Assembly (NCBI GenBank): GCA_016840305.1
Contig: JAEOSP010000644.1
Location: 1 to 31,240, forward strand
Reading direction: 5' to 3'
Length of the DNA stretch: 31,240 bases
Origin: Candidatus Hodarchaeota archaeon
Lineage (GTDB): Archaea > Asgardarchaeota > Heimdallarchaeia > Hodarchaeales > Hodarchaeaceae
The translations under genes were made by a program, and so were the position numbers. Each line of letters begins with the position of its first letter. Position 1 is the first letter of the stretch. This document shows, one piece after another, positions 1 to 8,133 of this stretch. The notes under the pieces were generated by a model, which had not been told where the DNA came from, did no database searches, and saw only the letters and a program-made list of their open reading frames with translations.

Positions 1-1110
1 CTTGAGAATCTAGTTAAGAAGTTTGGAGACGTAATTGCTGTAGACAATGTGAATTTAGATATTTATGAAGGAGAAATAATAACTTTACTAGGTCCGTCTG
101 GGTGTGGGAAATCTACAACATTACGATCAATTGCAGGCTTAGAAAAGGTTAATGGAGGAGAGATTTATTTTAAAAACAAAGAAAACGGTGAGCTCGAACC
201 CATAACGGATTTAGCTGTTCGTAAGCGGGATATGGCAATGGTTTTCCAATCTTATGCTCTTTGGCCTCATATGACTGTTCGAAAAAACATTGAATTTGGA
301 TTAACAATTGGTTCTCGAAAAGTTTCGAAAGATGAAAGAGAAAAAAGAGTTAGAAATGCGCTTAAGATGGTGTATGCGGAGGAACTTATTAATCGTAAAC
401 CCTCGGAACTTTCAGGAGGACAACAACAAAGGATTGCGGTTGCTCGTGCTATTGTAGTAAATCCATCTCTTTTACTCCTTGACGAACCATTTTCTAATCT
501 TGATGCAAAGCTTCGAGTCGAAACTCGATCTGAAATCCGATCTTTGATAAAGGAAATCGGTTTAACAGCGATTTTTGTTACCCATGATCAGAGCGAGGCC
601 CTTTCTATTTCAGATCGTATTGCTATCATGGACCGAGGAAGGATTGTTCAGGTTGGATCACCTTTAGAGATATGGTTAAAACCTCATAACTCATTTGTTG
701 GAGCATTCATTGGAGAAGCTAATCTGATTGAATGTCAGGTAAAAGAAGTAACAAGTGAATACGCAAAGTTGTGTATACCTGAAACAGAAGAATGTTTTTC
801 ATCAAAACAGTTCAAAGGTGTTAGTCCCAATGAGAAAGTTCAAGTCATTTTACGTCCTCAGACTCTGGATATTTCGAGAGAGAAGATCACAACAGGTAAT
901 TTTATTTCTGCTAAAGTTAAAGAATCAATGTTTATGGGGACACTGGAATATATTAAAGTTGAGTTAGCTAGTGGAGATATAATAATTATCCATCGAATAA
1001 TTAAAGATGAAACCCCTCTAGAGCCCAATACTGACATATCTATTAGTATTGATCCCGATCAAGCGTTCGTATATGGTGGTGAATATCGGAGTAAAATTGT
1101 GGCCTTATAA
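1..1110 (+). CDS. ABC transporter ATP-binding protein (MalK/UgpC/PotA type), 5' end cut by window
   Basis: This is the cytoplasmic ATPase subunit of an ABC importer. The frame is open from base 1 and the first residues already belong to the ABC fold, so the true start lies outside the window; the GTG at 49 is internal. In the visible 369 residues I see Walker A GPSGCGKST (about 31-39), the Q-loop in VFQSYALWPHM, signature LSGGQ (from 137), Walker B LLLLDEP (Asp about 161) and the H-loop His about 195. A C-terminal region of about 120 residues fits the TOBE/MOP-like regulatory domain of the sugar, spermidine and iron importer ATPases. The permease and binding-protein genes are not in the window, so the substrate cannot be named. 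A T-looped hairpin lies about 130 bases after the stop. Confidence 0.93.
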   Translation, partial: LENLVKKFGDVIAVDNVNLDIYEGEIITLLGPSGCGKSTTLRSIAGLEKVNGGEIYFKNKENGELEPITDLAVRKRDMAMVFQSYALWPHMTVRKNIEFGLTIGSRKVSKDEREKRVRNALKMVYAEELINRKPSELSGGQQQRIAVARAIVVNPSLLLLDEPFSNLDAKLRVETRSEIRSLIKEIGLTAIFVTHDQSEALSISDRIAIMDRGRIVQVGSPLEIWLKPHNSFVGAFIGEANLIECQVKEVTSEYAKLCIPETEECFSSKQFKGVSPNEKVQVILRPQTLDISREKITTGNFISAKVKESMFMGTLEYIKVELASGDIIIIHRIIKDETPLEPNTDISISIDPDQAFVYGGEYRSKIVAL

Positions 1111-1488
1111 CGATCAATATTAACCATACTGTTAACATTTTAATTTGAGAATGTGCTACGAATAAAAATTAGTAGGAATTTCTGATAACATAGTTATATT
1201 CGATGTGAAGTTATCGAAAGGAAATTCAATTGGAAAATAACTATAACTTTTTTTAGTTATAAATTTCAAGCTTTCATGATGATTCTATATTTAGAATTTG
1301 CTAATAGGGATAGAAATAAGGTTAAATTACAGAAATATAGATATGAACATATTCTCTGATTAGCTAATATCCCTTATGATGAGAAAGACGGTCTACGGAG
1401 GTTTAGTTAGTTAATTTCTATTAGCTCAACTTACCCATGATGACAGTTGCACTTTCTGAACACGGAGAGCTTCAAAAGTTGATCAATT
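1111..1488. other. Non-coding stretch between ABC ATPase and rio2
   Basis: 378 bases with no convincing gene on either strand. It holds the hairpin listed separately at 1242-1261, and GGGATA (near 1305) and TATCCC (near 1369) that could pair across about 60 bases, each beside a copy of GCTAATA. It presumably carries the promoter of rio2. I could not pick out one clear TATA/BRE pair. Confidence 0.5.
1242..1261 (+). terminator. Perfect 7-bp hairpin with T-loop
   Basis: TATAACT (1242-1248) and AGTTATA (1255-1261) pair perfectly around a six-T loop. It lies downstream of the ABC ATPase gene. Archaeal termination relies mainly on T-runs, and a T-run is present here within the loop. It could equally be an operator or chance in AT-rich DNA. 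Confidence 0.3.
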
Positions 1489-2388
1489 GTGCCTTTATCA
1501 ATAACTCAATCGTTTAGAGATCTTAGTCAGCTTGACTTTAGAGTCTTATCAGTTATTGAGATTCTTATGGCTAAACACGAATTTGCTCCCGTGGAAGAGA
1601 TTGCCCGTTTTATGAAATATAATGAAAAAAAAGTTGAGAATTTTCTAAGGCATTTAAGGAAGAAAAAACTAATTCTAGTTGTCCAACGTCACTATTTAGG
1701 TTCCGCCCTCACTTTCATTGGATATGACGCTCTAGCTTTGAAAGCTTTGGTAGAAAAGGGTATTCTTTTCCAAATCGGACCAGAAATTGGTGCAGGAAAG
1801 GAAAGTAATGTCCATTTAGGAATGAATGAAGATGGGAAAGAACTGATTGTTAAGTTTCATAGGTTGGGGAAACTTGATTTTCGTGCCACTAGAAAGAGTC
1901 GGACTTTTGTGGCAGAGAAAAGACATCTATCCCCCTTATATGAAAGCCGCTTATCAGCTGAAAGGGAGTATACAGCTTTAAACCATCTTCATAAAGCAGG
2001 TGTTAGTGTTCCTAAACCTATAGCACAAAATCGCCATTTAGTATGTATGGAAATCGTAAATGGCCAAGATCTTTACAGAAAAAAAAGGAAAGATTTTGGA
2101 TCAGAAGAGGAAATTTCTAAACTTTTTTATGAGATTATTGAAGAAATCAAGAAATGTGTAGAACATGGTTATATCCATGGTGATCTAAGTGAATATAACA
2201 TACGTCTTGATGAAAATGATTATCCTGTTCTATTTGACTGGCCACAATATTTAGAGAGTGAGGAAACAAACGCGGAAGACATTCTCACTCGCGACTACCA
2301 GAATATTATTAATTTCTTCCAGAAAAAATTCCAGGTAAATATCCATTATGAATTTGCTGAAATATTAAATTTATTAGATAAACAATAA
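1489..2388 (+). CDS. rio2: Rio2-type atypical serine/threonine kinase/ATPase
   Basis: Rio2 acts in late maturation of the small ribosomal subunit in archaea and eukaryotes. The order is an N-terminal winged-helix domain (about 1-90) followed by the RIO kinase domain. Visible motifs are the RIO-type nucleotide loop GAGKESNV (101-108), Lys122 in IVKFHRLG, the catalytic loop HGDLSEYN (230-237, Asp232 catalytic) and metal-binding DWPQ (Asp250). The length of 299 is normal for archaeal Rio2. The start is GTG at 1489, which places the winged helix at the expected distance. The DUF460 gene follows after 19 bases, suggesting one transcript. Confidence 0.95.
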   Translation: MPLSITQSFRDLSQLDFRVLSVIEILMAKHEFAPVEEIARFMKYNEKKVENFLRHLRKKKLILVVQRHYLGSALTFIGYDALALKALVEKGILFQIGPEIGAGKESNVHLGMNEDGKELIVKFHRLGKLDFRATRKSRTFVAEKRHLSPLYESRLSAEREYTALNHLHKAGVSVPKPIAQNRHLVCMEIVNGQDLYRKKRKDFGSEEEISKLFYEIIEEIKKCVEHGYIHGDLSEYNIRLDENDYPVLFDWPQYLESEETNAEDILTRDYQNIINFFQKKFQVNIHYEFAEILNLLDKQ

Positions 2389-2407
2389 CGATACAATTGG
2401 TTACATA

Positions 2408-4609
2408 ATGAAGAATCCGCTCATCATATTCGGGTTAGATGTCATGGCGTATAAGGAGAGGGGAAAAAAGTCGTCACGTATCTTTTCTTTGGTAATCATA
2501 ACTGATAATCACATTGAGAAGCATTCAAAAATTTCTAAACGTCAATTAACACAAAAAATCAGAGATATCAAACCTGATTTCATCGCTATTGATAATATAT
2601 TCGAATTGACGCCAAATGCTCAAGGTATTGTGCGATTTCTAGAATCCATTCCTCCTGTAACTACGCTTGTCCAAGTCACAGGTAATCCGAGGACAGGAAT
2701 GGAAAAAATAACAACTCTAATTCAGAAACATAAATTAAGGAAGGATCTATCTTTTAATTCAACTCAGAAATTAACTGCTTTGGAAACAGCAGAAGTAGTA
2801 GCAAAATTATGTATACGTCGAGTTGGTCATGCAGTTATCGCTTTTGAAGAAGAAATAAAGATCACTGTAACCAAGAAGAAATCCCACGGTAAAGGAGGAT
2901 GGTCTGCACCACGATATGAGCGAGTTAGTAGATCAGCGGTTCAACAAGCAGCATCTGAGGTCCAATTTATTTTGAAAGAACTAGAATTAGAATGGGATAC
3001 TTTCAATTATCCTCAGAAAAGAGTTTTTCTTGTTCGTTTAGAGAAAGAGGTTATTTCTTCAATTCAAAAACGAATCAAATCCTTAACAACAGATCTTGTG
3101 AAGGTAAGCCTTCAACGAGTAACGAAATCATCTTTAGATTTTCAACCGTTAGACATAACAATGGCACCAGCCACAGGATCACTAAAAAATGTTATTTTAG
3201 GTCTTGATCCTGGAACTACAACAGGAATTGCTATTCTTGATTGTAATCGTGGAACCGTACTTTATCTCGGATCGAAGCGGGAATGTGGAGTATCAGAAAT
3301 TATCCGATTATCAACCAAGTATGGCAAAGTTAGTTGTGTTGCGGCTGATGTTATACCTGCTCCTGCAATGGTGGATAGAGTAGCTAGAATAACTGGAGCG
3401 AAGCTGTTAACTCCTTCTGTTCTTACATCAGCTGCTCAAAAGCGCGAGTATTTACAAAATTATGAGGATTTAACTGTAAATTATGGTCACCTGAATTCCC
3501 ACGAAAGGGATGCTCTCTTTGGAGCTCTTAAGGGGTTCAATCTCATTCGACCTCAGTTTGAGAGAATCAAAAGAACAATTGAGGAATCATATACAGACCT
3601 ACTTCCTCAATTATCAGAAATACAAAGGCTAGTACTTGCAGGGAATAGCGTTACAAATGCAATTTTTCTAATCCGTGGAAAAGAGGACGTACGGTCAGAT
3701 GAAATAAGTGAAACTGACTATCAGCATCTGATTACCTCGTTAAAACATGAAAATGTTCAATGGCTGGCTAAATTTGAAACTATATCCGAAGAACTCGATA
3801 AACTGGATTTAGAAGCAAAATATTGGCGAGAAATGGCTCGAAATAATTCTAATATGATAAAAAAAATGAATAAACAGATCAATTCCTTGAAAATTCAAAA
3901 TTCCAATCAAGTAAGAAAAAAAATCACTGAATCTGTGGAAAGGGAAGTTGGTAGAATTAAGGATGAAAATAAATCATTACGAAGATTGAATAAATCTAAT
4001 TCCTTGGAATTAGCAAAATTAAAAGAAATCAAAAATTTTTGGGTACAGGGACATGAATTTGCATTGAAACCAATTAATGTATTTTCTGATTCATCTATTC
4101 GCGAAACAAACAGAAATTATGGATTACATGATGGAGATATTGTCTTAGTTCTAGATCCTAGCGGTGGAGGAGCTCAAACTGCATTGAAATTAATAGATTA
4201 TGGTATTAGAGGGGTTATTGTTCCAGAAGGAAGTTCTAATTTTTCAGATCAAGCGTTAAAGCAATTTGAAAATAATTGTATTCCTGTTCTTAAACTTTCA
4301 TTAGCAGATTATGTCAATCGAAACACAGAAGGGGAAGATTTACCCCTCGAGATATGGGTGTACGATGAATTATATCTTACAGATATTTCAGTCAAAGAGG
4401 AAATAAGAAAGCAAGAATTGCGATTACGAGAAAAATTGAGGAAGAGGAGAATGTCTATATTGATTAAAAGGAAAGTAGCACTTGAGAATCTTGAACCAGA
4501 TGGTATTAATCTTGAACGGATACTAACTGATTTTAAAGATGAATATATTGCAATGCATCAATCAGATGAACTATTTTCAAGCTTCTATGATAAGGAAGAA
4601 GAGGAATGA
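2408..4609 (+). CDS. DUF460 family protein (COG2433), RNase H-fold domain plus coiled coil
   Basis: The family is found across archaea and is of unknown function; its central domain is predicted to have an RNase H/RuvC-like fold. That domain begins near residue 262 with GLDPGTTTGIAIL (Asp267 a likely metal ligand) and continues through AADVIPAP and the late motif NSHERDAL. Residues about 455-540 are rich in Lys, Glu, Leu and Asn with heptad character, which suggests a coiled coil. The C-terminal part has a short alpha/beta segment (DIVLVLDPSGGG) and a highly charged tail. It lies 19 bases after rio2 and before an Sm-like gene, so an RNA or ribosome-linked role is a reasonable inference, not something shown here. 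Confidence 0.88.
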   Translation: MKNPLIIFGLDVMAYKERGKKSSRIFSLVIITDNHIEKHSKISKRQLTQKIRDIKPDFIAIDNIFELTPNAQGIVRFLESIPPVTTLVQVTGNPRTGMEKITTLIQKHKLRKDLSFNSTQKLTALETAEVVAKLCIRRVGHAVIAFEEEIKITVTKKKSHGKGGWSAPRYERVSRSAVQQAASEVQFILKELELEWDTFNYPQKRVFLVRLEKEVISSIQKRIKSLTTDLVKVSLQRVTKSSLDFQPLDITMAPATGSLKNVILGLDPGTTTGIAILDCNRGTVLYLGSKRECGVSEIIRLSTKYGKVSCVAADVIPAPAMVDRVARITGAKLLTPSVLTSAAQKREYLQNYEDLTVNYGHLNSHERDALFGALKGFNLIRPQFERIKRTIEESYTDLLPQLSEIQRLVLAGNSVTNAIFLIRGKEDVRSDEISETDYQHLITSLKHENVQWLAKFETISEELDKLDLEAKYWREMARNNSNMIKKMNKQINSLKIQNSNQVRKKITESVEREVGRIKDENKSLRRLNKSNSLELAKLKEIKNFWVQGHEFALKPINVFSDSSIRETNRNYGLHDGDIVLVLDPSGGGAQTALKLIDYGIRGVIVPEGSSNFSDQALKQFENNCIPVLKLSLADYVNRNTEGEDLPLEIWVYDELYLTDISVKEEIRKQELRLREKLRKRRMSILIKRKVALENLEPDGINLERILTDFKDEYIAMHQSDELFSSFYDKEEEE

Positions 4610-4703
4610 AGAATACAAATTAAAGAAACATTTTTAGAATTGTTAAGATTGTATTCCTAATAACGCTATTTTAACTATATGCAGTTTTCAAGGAAGAATT
4701 AGC

Positions 4704-4922
4704 ATGGCCAATCCATTACAAACATTAGAAAAATCAGTAGGTAAAAATATCACAGTAACACTCAAAAGCAACCAATCTTATTCAGGTAGGCTGAAAATTA
4801 CAGACCAATATATGAATCTTATTCTTGAGAACTGTTCAGAGATGGAAGATGGGAAAATAACAAAACGATATGGAAGTGCCTTCCTTCGTGGGAATAATAT
4901 ACTCTACATAAAACTATCTTAG
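4704..4922 (+). CDS. Sm-like archaeal RNA-binding protein (LSm/SmAP)
   Basis: A 72-residue Sm-fold protein; such proteins form six- or seven-membered rings that bind U-rich RNA. The Sm1 motif spans roughly residues 14-45 (VTLKSNQSYSGRLKITDQYM, then NLILENC). The Sm2 motif near the C-terminus shows FLRGNNILYI, matching the family pattern of RG followed by an aliphatic strand. The size is typical of a single-domain archaeal SmAP. It is 94 bases downstream of the DUF460 gene on the same strand and converges with the PfkB-family gene, leaving only 14 bases between the stops. Confidence 0.95.
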   Translation: MANPLQTLEKSVGKNITVTLKSNQSYSGRLKITDQYMNLILENCSEMEDGKITKRYGSAFLRGNNILYIKLS

Positions 4923-4936
4923 AGTAAAATCTCGTT

Positions 4937-5989
4937 TTAACACTCAAAATTATTTTGGGACTCTATATCCAGCACTTTAATCTGGGACCGAACAGTTTCC
5001 TGACGAATTACTATATTGTCAAGTGTGAATTTCTTGATGTCAAACCTGTATTCTACTAGTAACGAAGCTATACTTGTAGAGAATGCAATTGCTTCCAATT
5101 CATCATCTAATAACTGTAAAAAAACAATAAAACTGTATAAAAATGCATCTCCTGCACCTGTCTCATCTATGACCGTATCTACGGTATACGCGGGAATAGA
5201 GTAAAGCAAATGTTGTGAATTACGAGAATCTTTGCAACCTAATATTGCACCTTTTTCTCCTTTTGTGATAATTACATAAGAAATATTGAGATCCAGTAAA
5301 TTTAACACTGTTTCAGGCAAGGACTTTCCAAAGTTAAGTAGCAAGGCTTCATTTTCGGAGAGTTTTAAGCAATCTATTTGTGACAAAATATCTTGATTAA
5401 ACCAATTTGAGTATAAGATTTTTCCTTCAGGCGATATTTTTCGAAAGAAACCTTGTGGATCTAGAACAACATAGAATCCCTTTTTACGAAGGAATAAGAA
5501 AATATCTAGGTTATTAAACTCTTGGTAAACGGAGTTAATTATGGCGGTAGTAAATTCATCTTGTTTCCATGGAAATATCTTTATATCAAAACCTACAAGT
5601 GGATTAAATAAGGTAATTTTTCTTTCTTTTTCCGTCTGAGAATAATCTAAACGAAATTTGGGACAGATAGCATTCTGGATGAAATGTCCAGAGAGATTGA
5701 ATATGTCATTTGTTGATTCTAAAAATTGTTCTACTTCAGGACAAACGTAGGTATACAGAGTTGGTTTACTAACTTTAGAAAATAAATGCGCGAGTATATT
5801 TCCAACGAACCCCATGAATGTTGGTGGTCCTCCTAGTGAAAAAATTTCTTTTTTTTCCACTATTGAAGTGGTAATTATATCTGATTTTTTGATAATTTCA
5901 TCAATGACATATAATCCAAGTATCAATATTTTTGAATTAGCATCTAACATTTTCTGCTTATTCCTAATAAATTTCAAGTCTAAATGCAA
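4937..5989 (-). CDS. PfkB-family carbohydrate/nucleoside kinase-like protein
   Basis: A ribokinase-fold protein of 350 residues. The diagnostic PfkB signature 2, DETGAGDAFLYSF, places the catalytic-base Asp at 281. Near the N-terminus SLGGPPTFMGF corresponds to the substrate-binding glycine region, and YVIITKGEKGAILG is the typical strand before the nucleotide site. The middle part is divergent, so the substrate cannot be predicted. The first Met gives a 12-residue extension (MHLDLKFIRNKQ) before a second Met at codon 14 that starts the usual first strand SKILILGLYVI; the shorter start is possible. It stands alone on this strand, transcribed away from the Roadblock gene. Confidence 0.85.
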   Translation of the reverse strand: MHLDLKFIRNKQKMLDANSKILILGLYVIDEIIKKSDIITTSIVEKKEIFSLGGPPTFMGFVGNILAHLFSKVSKPTLYTYVCPEVEQFLESTNDIFNLSGHFIQNAICPKFRLDYSQTEKERKITLFNPLVGFDIKIFPWKQDEFTTAIINSVYQEFNNLDIFLFLRKKGFYVVLDPQGFFRKISPEGKILYSNWFNQDILSQIDCLKLSENEALLLNFGKSLPETVLNLLDLNISYVIITKGEKGAILGCKDSRNSQHLLYSIPAYTVDTVIDETGAGDAFLYSFIVFLQLLDDELEAIAFSTSIASLLVEYRFDIKKFTLDNIVIRQETVRSQIKVLDIESQNNFEC

Positions 5990-6261
5990 ATTGAACGAGA
6001 AAATTTTTCTTCAAAATTATTTCTCTCAATTTTCAATGTTCGTTTTGAAGGATTAGGTAACTCTATGTTGAAGGGTTGTTATTATAGGATTGTAATGTCG
6101 ATTTTTTAGAATTTAGTAAGGTTTAAATTATTACCCGAGGAATAATACCCTGTTAGAGAATATTTGTCTTAGAGACCAATATCTCAATCAAATAGCTATT
6201 GCGGGAATAAAAATGATTTATACCTGCACGCTAAGTTAAGCCTTTTTCTGAAGGTGAAAAA

Positions 6262-6696
6262 ATGGCCTTTGCACTGACAGTAGAACAAAAAAAGAAATTA
6301 ATTAAACTATTACAAGAGATAGTTCGATATGCGGACTTAGAAGCTTTAGCTCTAGTTACACGAACTGGAATGAGTGTCGCATTTTTTTCAGAAAAAGATG
6401 CTGATCCCGATCTATTCTCTGCACTATCTGCGGCAGTACTTTCAACTGGTGGTATGGTTGTCGATAGAATGGATCATGGACAACTTTGGGAAGTCCTTGT
6501 TCGTGGAGAGAAAGGATATACAGTATTAAGCTCTGCAGAAGACTTTATATTAATAGGTGCTTCCAATGAAGCTCATTCTCTTGGACTAGCGATTCGAGTC
6601 CTTCGTCGCTATAGCCATAAGATCCCAGAGATATTTAAGGAAGAAGAGAAAGACATCTCTAGCTTGGTTTCTGAACTCAAAGATCTTCTAAGCTAA
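6262..6696 (+). CDS. Roadblock/LC7-domain protein
   Basis: A 144-residue single-domain protein of the Roadblock/LC7 (MglB-like) superfamily, whose dimers regulate small GTPases. Support comes from the domain layout: an N-terminal helix, the strand ALALVTRTGMSVAFF, a central helix DLFSALSAAVLSTGG, strands WEVLVRGEKGYTVLS and DFILIGAS, and a final helix LGLAIRVLRRYSHKI. The acidic C-terminal tail (about 122-144) is extra. Roadblock proteins are greatly expanded in Asgard archaea alongside small GTPases. No GTPase gene is in the window. A membrane protein gene starts 29 bases downstream, which suggests co-transcription. Confidence 0.88.
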   Translation: MAFALTVEQKKKLIKLLQEIVRYADLEALALVTRTGMSVAFFSEKDADPDLFSALSAAVLSTGGMVVDRMDHGQLWEVLVRGEKGYTVLSSAEDFILIGASNEAHSLGLAIRVLRRYSHKIPEIFKEEEKDISSLVSELKDLLS

Positions 6697-6725
6697 ATCA
6701 ATATTCTCTAAGGAACGCTTTCCCC

Positions 6726-7403
6726 GTGCCTCATCCTTTATTTCTCCTTTTTATTCTGGATATTATTATCATATTATTCTTAGGATTTTATAACAGTTAC
6801 TTATTACTATTAGTAATACTTCCATGGACAATCATACTGTTTATGGCCTTTAGTCTGAAAGGATTGACATTCTCTAGTGAAGACCTTATTTATCGATATT
6901 CAGGGAGACTATATTGGGTTGGTAAAAGATCTTTTCAAGCTACTATGGTAGCTTCTTTGAACTTAATATTAACGGCTTTAATAGTTCCTGATAATATCAT
7001 TATAGTTTTTGATCAGCAATTTGGAACTTTTACTTCGATTTTATTGTTGATACTTTTACCTATGCCAGGTTTTTTCCTTTTCATAATTAAAGGAAAAGAT
7101 CAGGATCGATTGTATGAATTGATTTATCAGAATATGATTTTGATAGGGGAAGCCCCCTTTTTTACCGTTCTTACAAATGAACTCATAACAAAAATACAGC
7201 AGTATAGCGATGAGTACTTTGAGCAGTTAAATAAAATTCGAGAGAGTGTTTACGACTATTTATCTGAACAATATCCTAATATATCATCATTTGTTGATCA
7301 TACTCAGTCATATCATCTAAATTTAGAGAATTTGGCTTTGTTTTTGACAAAGAAGACCTTAACACCTGACAATTTAACAGGTGGAATTAAAAACGACAAT
7401 TAA
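6726..7403 (+). CDS. Multi-pass membrane protein of unknown function, beside the Roadblock gene
   Basis: I do not recognise this 225-residue protein. The first ~121 residues contain about four hydrophobic segments (roughly 3-20, 24-43, 72-92 and 102-121), followed by a soluble, charged C-terminal half of about 100 residues with helical character. The start is a GTG at 6726; there is no early ATG. Its position 29 bases after the Roadblock gene suggests the two act together, perhaps with the membrane protein anchoring the Roadblock dimer, but this rests only on adjacency. Confidence 0.75.
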   Translation: MPHPLFLLFILDIIIILFLGFYNSYLLLLVILPWTIILFMAFSLKGLTFSSEDLIYRYSGRLYWVGKRSFQATMVASLNLILTALIVPDNIIIVFDQQFGTFTSILLLILLPMPGFFLFIIKGKDQDRLYELIYQNMILIGEAPFFTVLTNELITKIQQYSDEYFEQLNKIRESVYDYLSEQYPNISSFVDHTQSYHLNLENLALFLTKKTLTPDNLTGGIKNDN

Positions 7404-7476
7404 ATGCATGAATTGTAAGGTTTTAGCCTATTCCTGATAAGTATTAGCAATAATTTTAGAAACTGAAGGTTTGATC

Positions 7477-7752
7477 ATGGGTAAAAAACGAAAATCTGGC
7501 GGACGTAGTAAAGGTGGGAAAGGGAATCTTGGAAAAGTTCAATGTTCTTCATGTGGACGATTAGTACCAAGAGATAAAGCAAAAAGAAAGACTAGCTACA
7601 AAAACTTAGTAGATTTTACCATTGGAAAAGAATTACGTCAATCAGGAACACAAATTGCACGTGTCCCGTACGTTAGATACTATTGTGTTTCATGTGCGAT
7701 TCACAGACATCACGTTAAAATTCGTTCATCCTCAGAACGTAAGGATCGATAA
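7477..7752 (+). CDS. rps26e: Small-subunit ribosomal protein S26e
   Basis: A 91-residue protein of the eukaryotic-type S26e family, which binds near the mRNA exit of the small subunit and is present in TACK and Asgard archaea but absent from bacteria. The lysine/glycine-rich N-terminus, the zinc-binding pair C23-x2-C26 and the second pair C70-x2-C73 in YYCVSCAIH are all present, as is the basic tail. I start at the ATG at 7477, which gives the usual MGKKRKSGGR beginning with a GAAGGT ribosome-binding site just upstream; the in-frame TTG at 7471 would add only two residues. Confidence 0.95.
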   Translation: MGKKRKSGGRSKGGKGNLGKVQCSSCGRLVPRDKAKRKTSYKNLVDFTIGKELRQSGTQIARVPYVRYYCVSCAIHRHHVKIRSSSERKDR

Positions 7753-7897
7753 ACCTCAAACGAAATTTGCATATTAAGAGAATTAATCAAAATTAACGTC
7801 GCAATCTTTCTCCAGTAAATTTTTATTAATCCAAATAGTGTTATTGTTTCTGAGCTTGAAACCAGTATCAAACTCGCAAGTCGTTTGTAGTCTCCTT

Positions 7898-7972
7898 GGA
7901 TCCGTGGCTCAGCATGGATAGAGCGTCTGCCTTCGGAGCAGAATGTCGTGGGTTCAAATCCCTCCGGATCCG
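7898..7972 (+). tRNA. tRNA-Arg, anticodon TCG
   Basis: A full cloverleaf can be folded. The acceptor arm GGATCCG pairs over 7 bp with CGGATCC, leaving G as discriminator. The D-arm is GCTC/GAGC. The anticodon stem TCTGC/GCAGA encloses the loop CTTCGGA, giving anticodon TCG (Arg, codon CGA). The T-arm is GTGGG/CCCTC around TTCAAAT, with one T-T mismatch in the second pair. There is no intron and no encoded CCA. It lies between S26e and the convergent EF-2 gene. Confidence 0.93.
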
Positions 7973-8133
7973 TACAACTATTCATCTTCATAATGTATAT
8001 TTTTTAATTTTCTTGAAATATCTACTTTTTCTCTTATGAAAAAAGGAATTTATTGGAAATTATTACAGGAAATTCAAAAATCAGGTTAAAAGAAAAGAGG
8101 GAGAGGAAAGGTTGACACAAACTTTTCCTAGAC

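Noticed and set aside
49..51. GTG as the start of the ABC ATPase
   Set aside because: Conserved ABC residues (LENLVKKFGDVIAVDN) are already encoded from base 1, so the gene begins before the window.
7710..7991. 93-codon minus-strand frame overlapping S26e and the tRNA
   Set aside because: It runs antisense through a well-folded tRNA-Arg and the end of S26e, and its translation has no family character.
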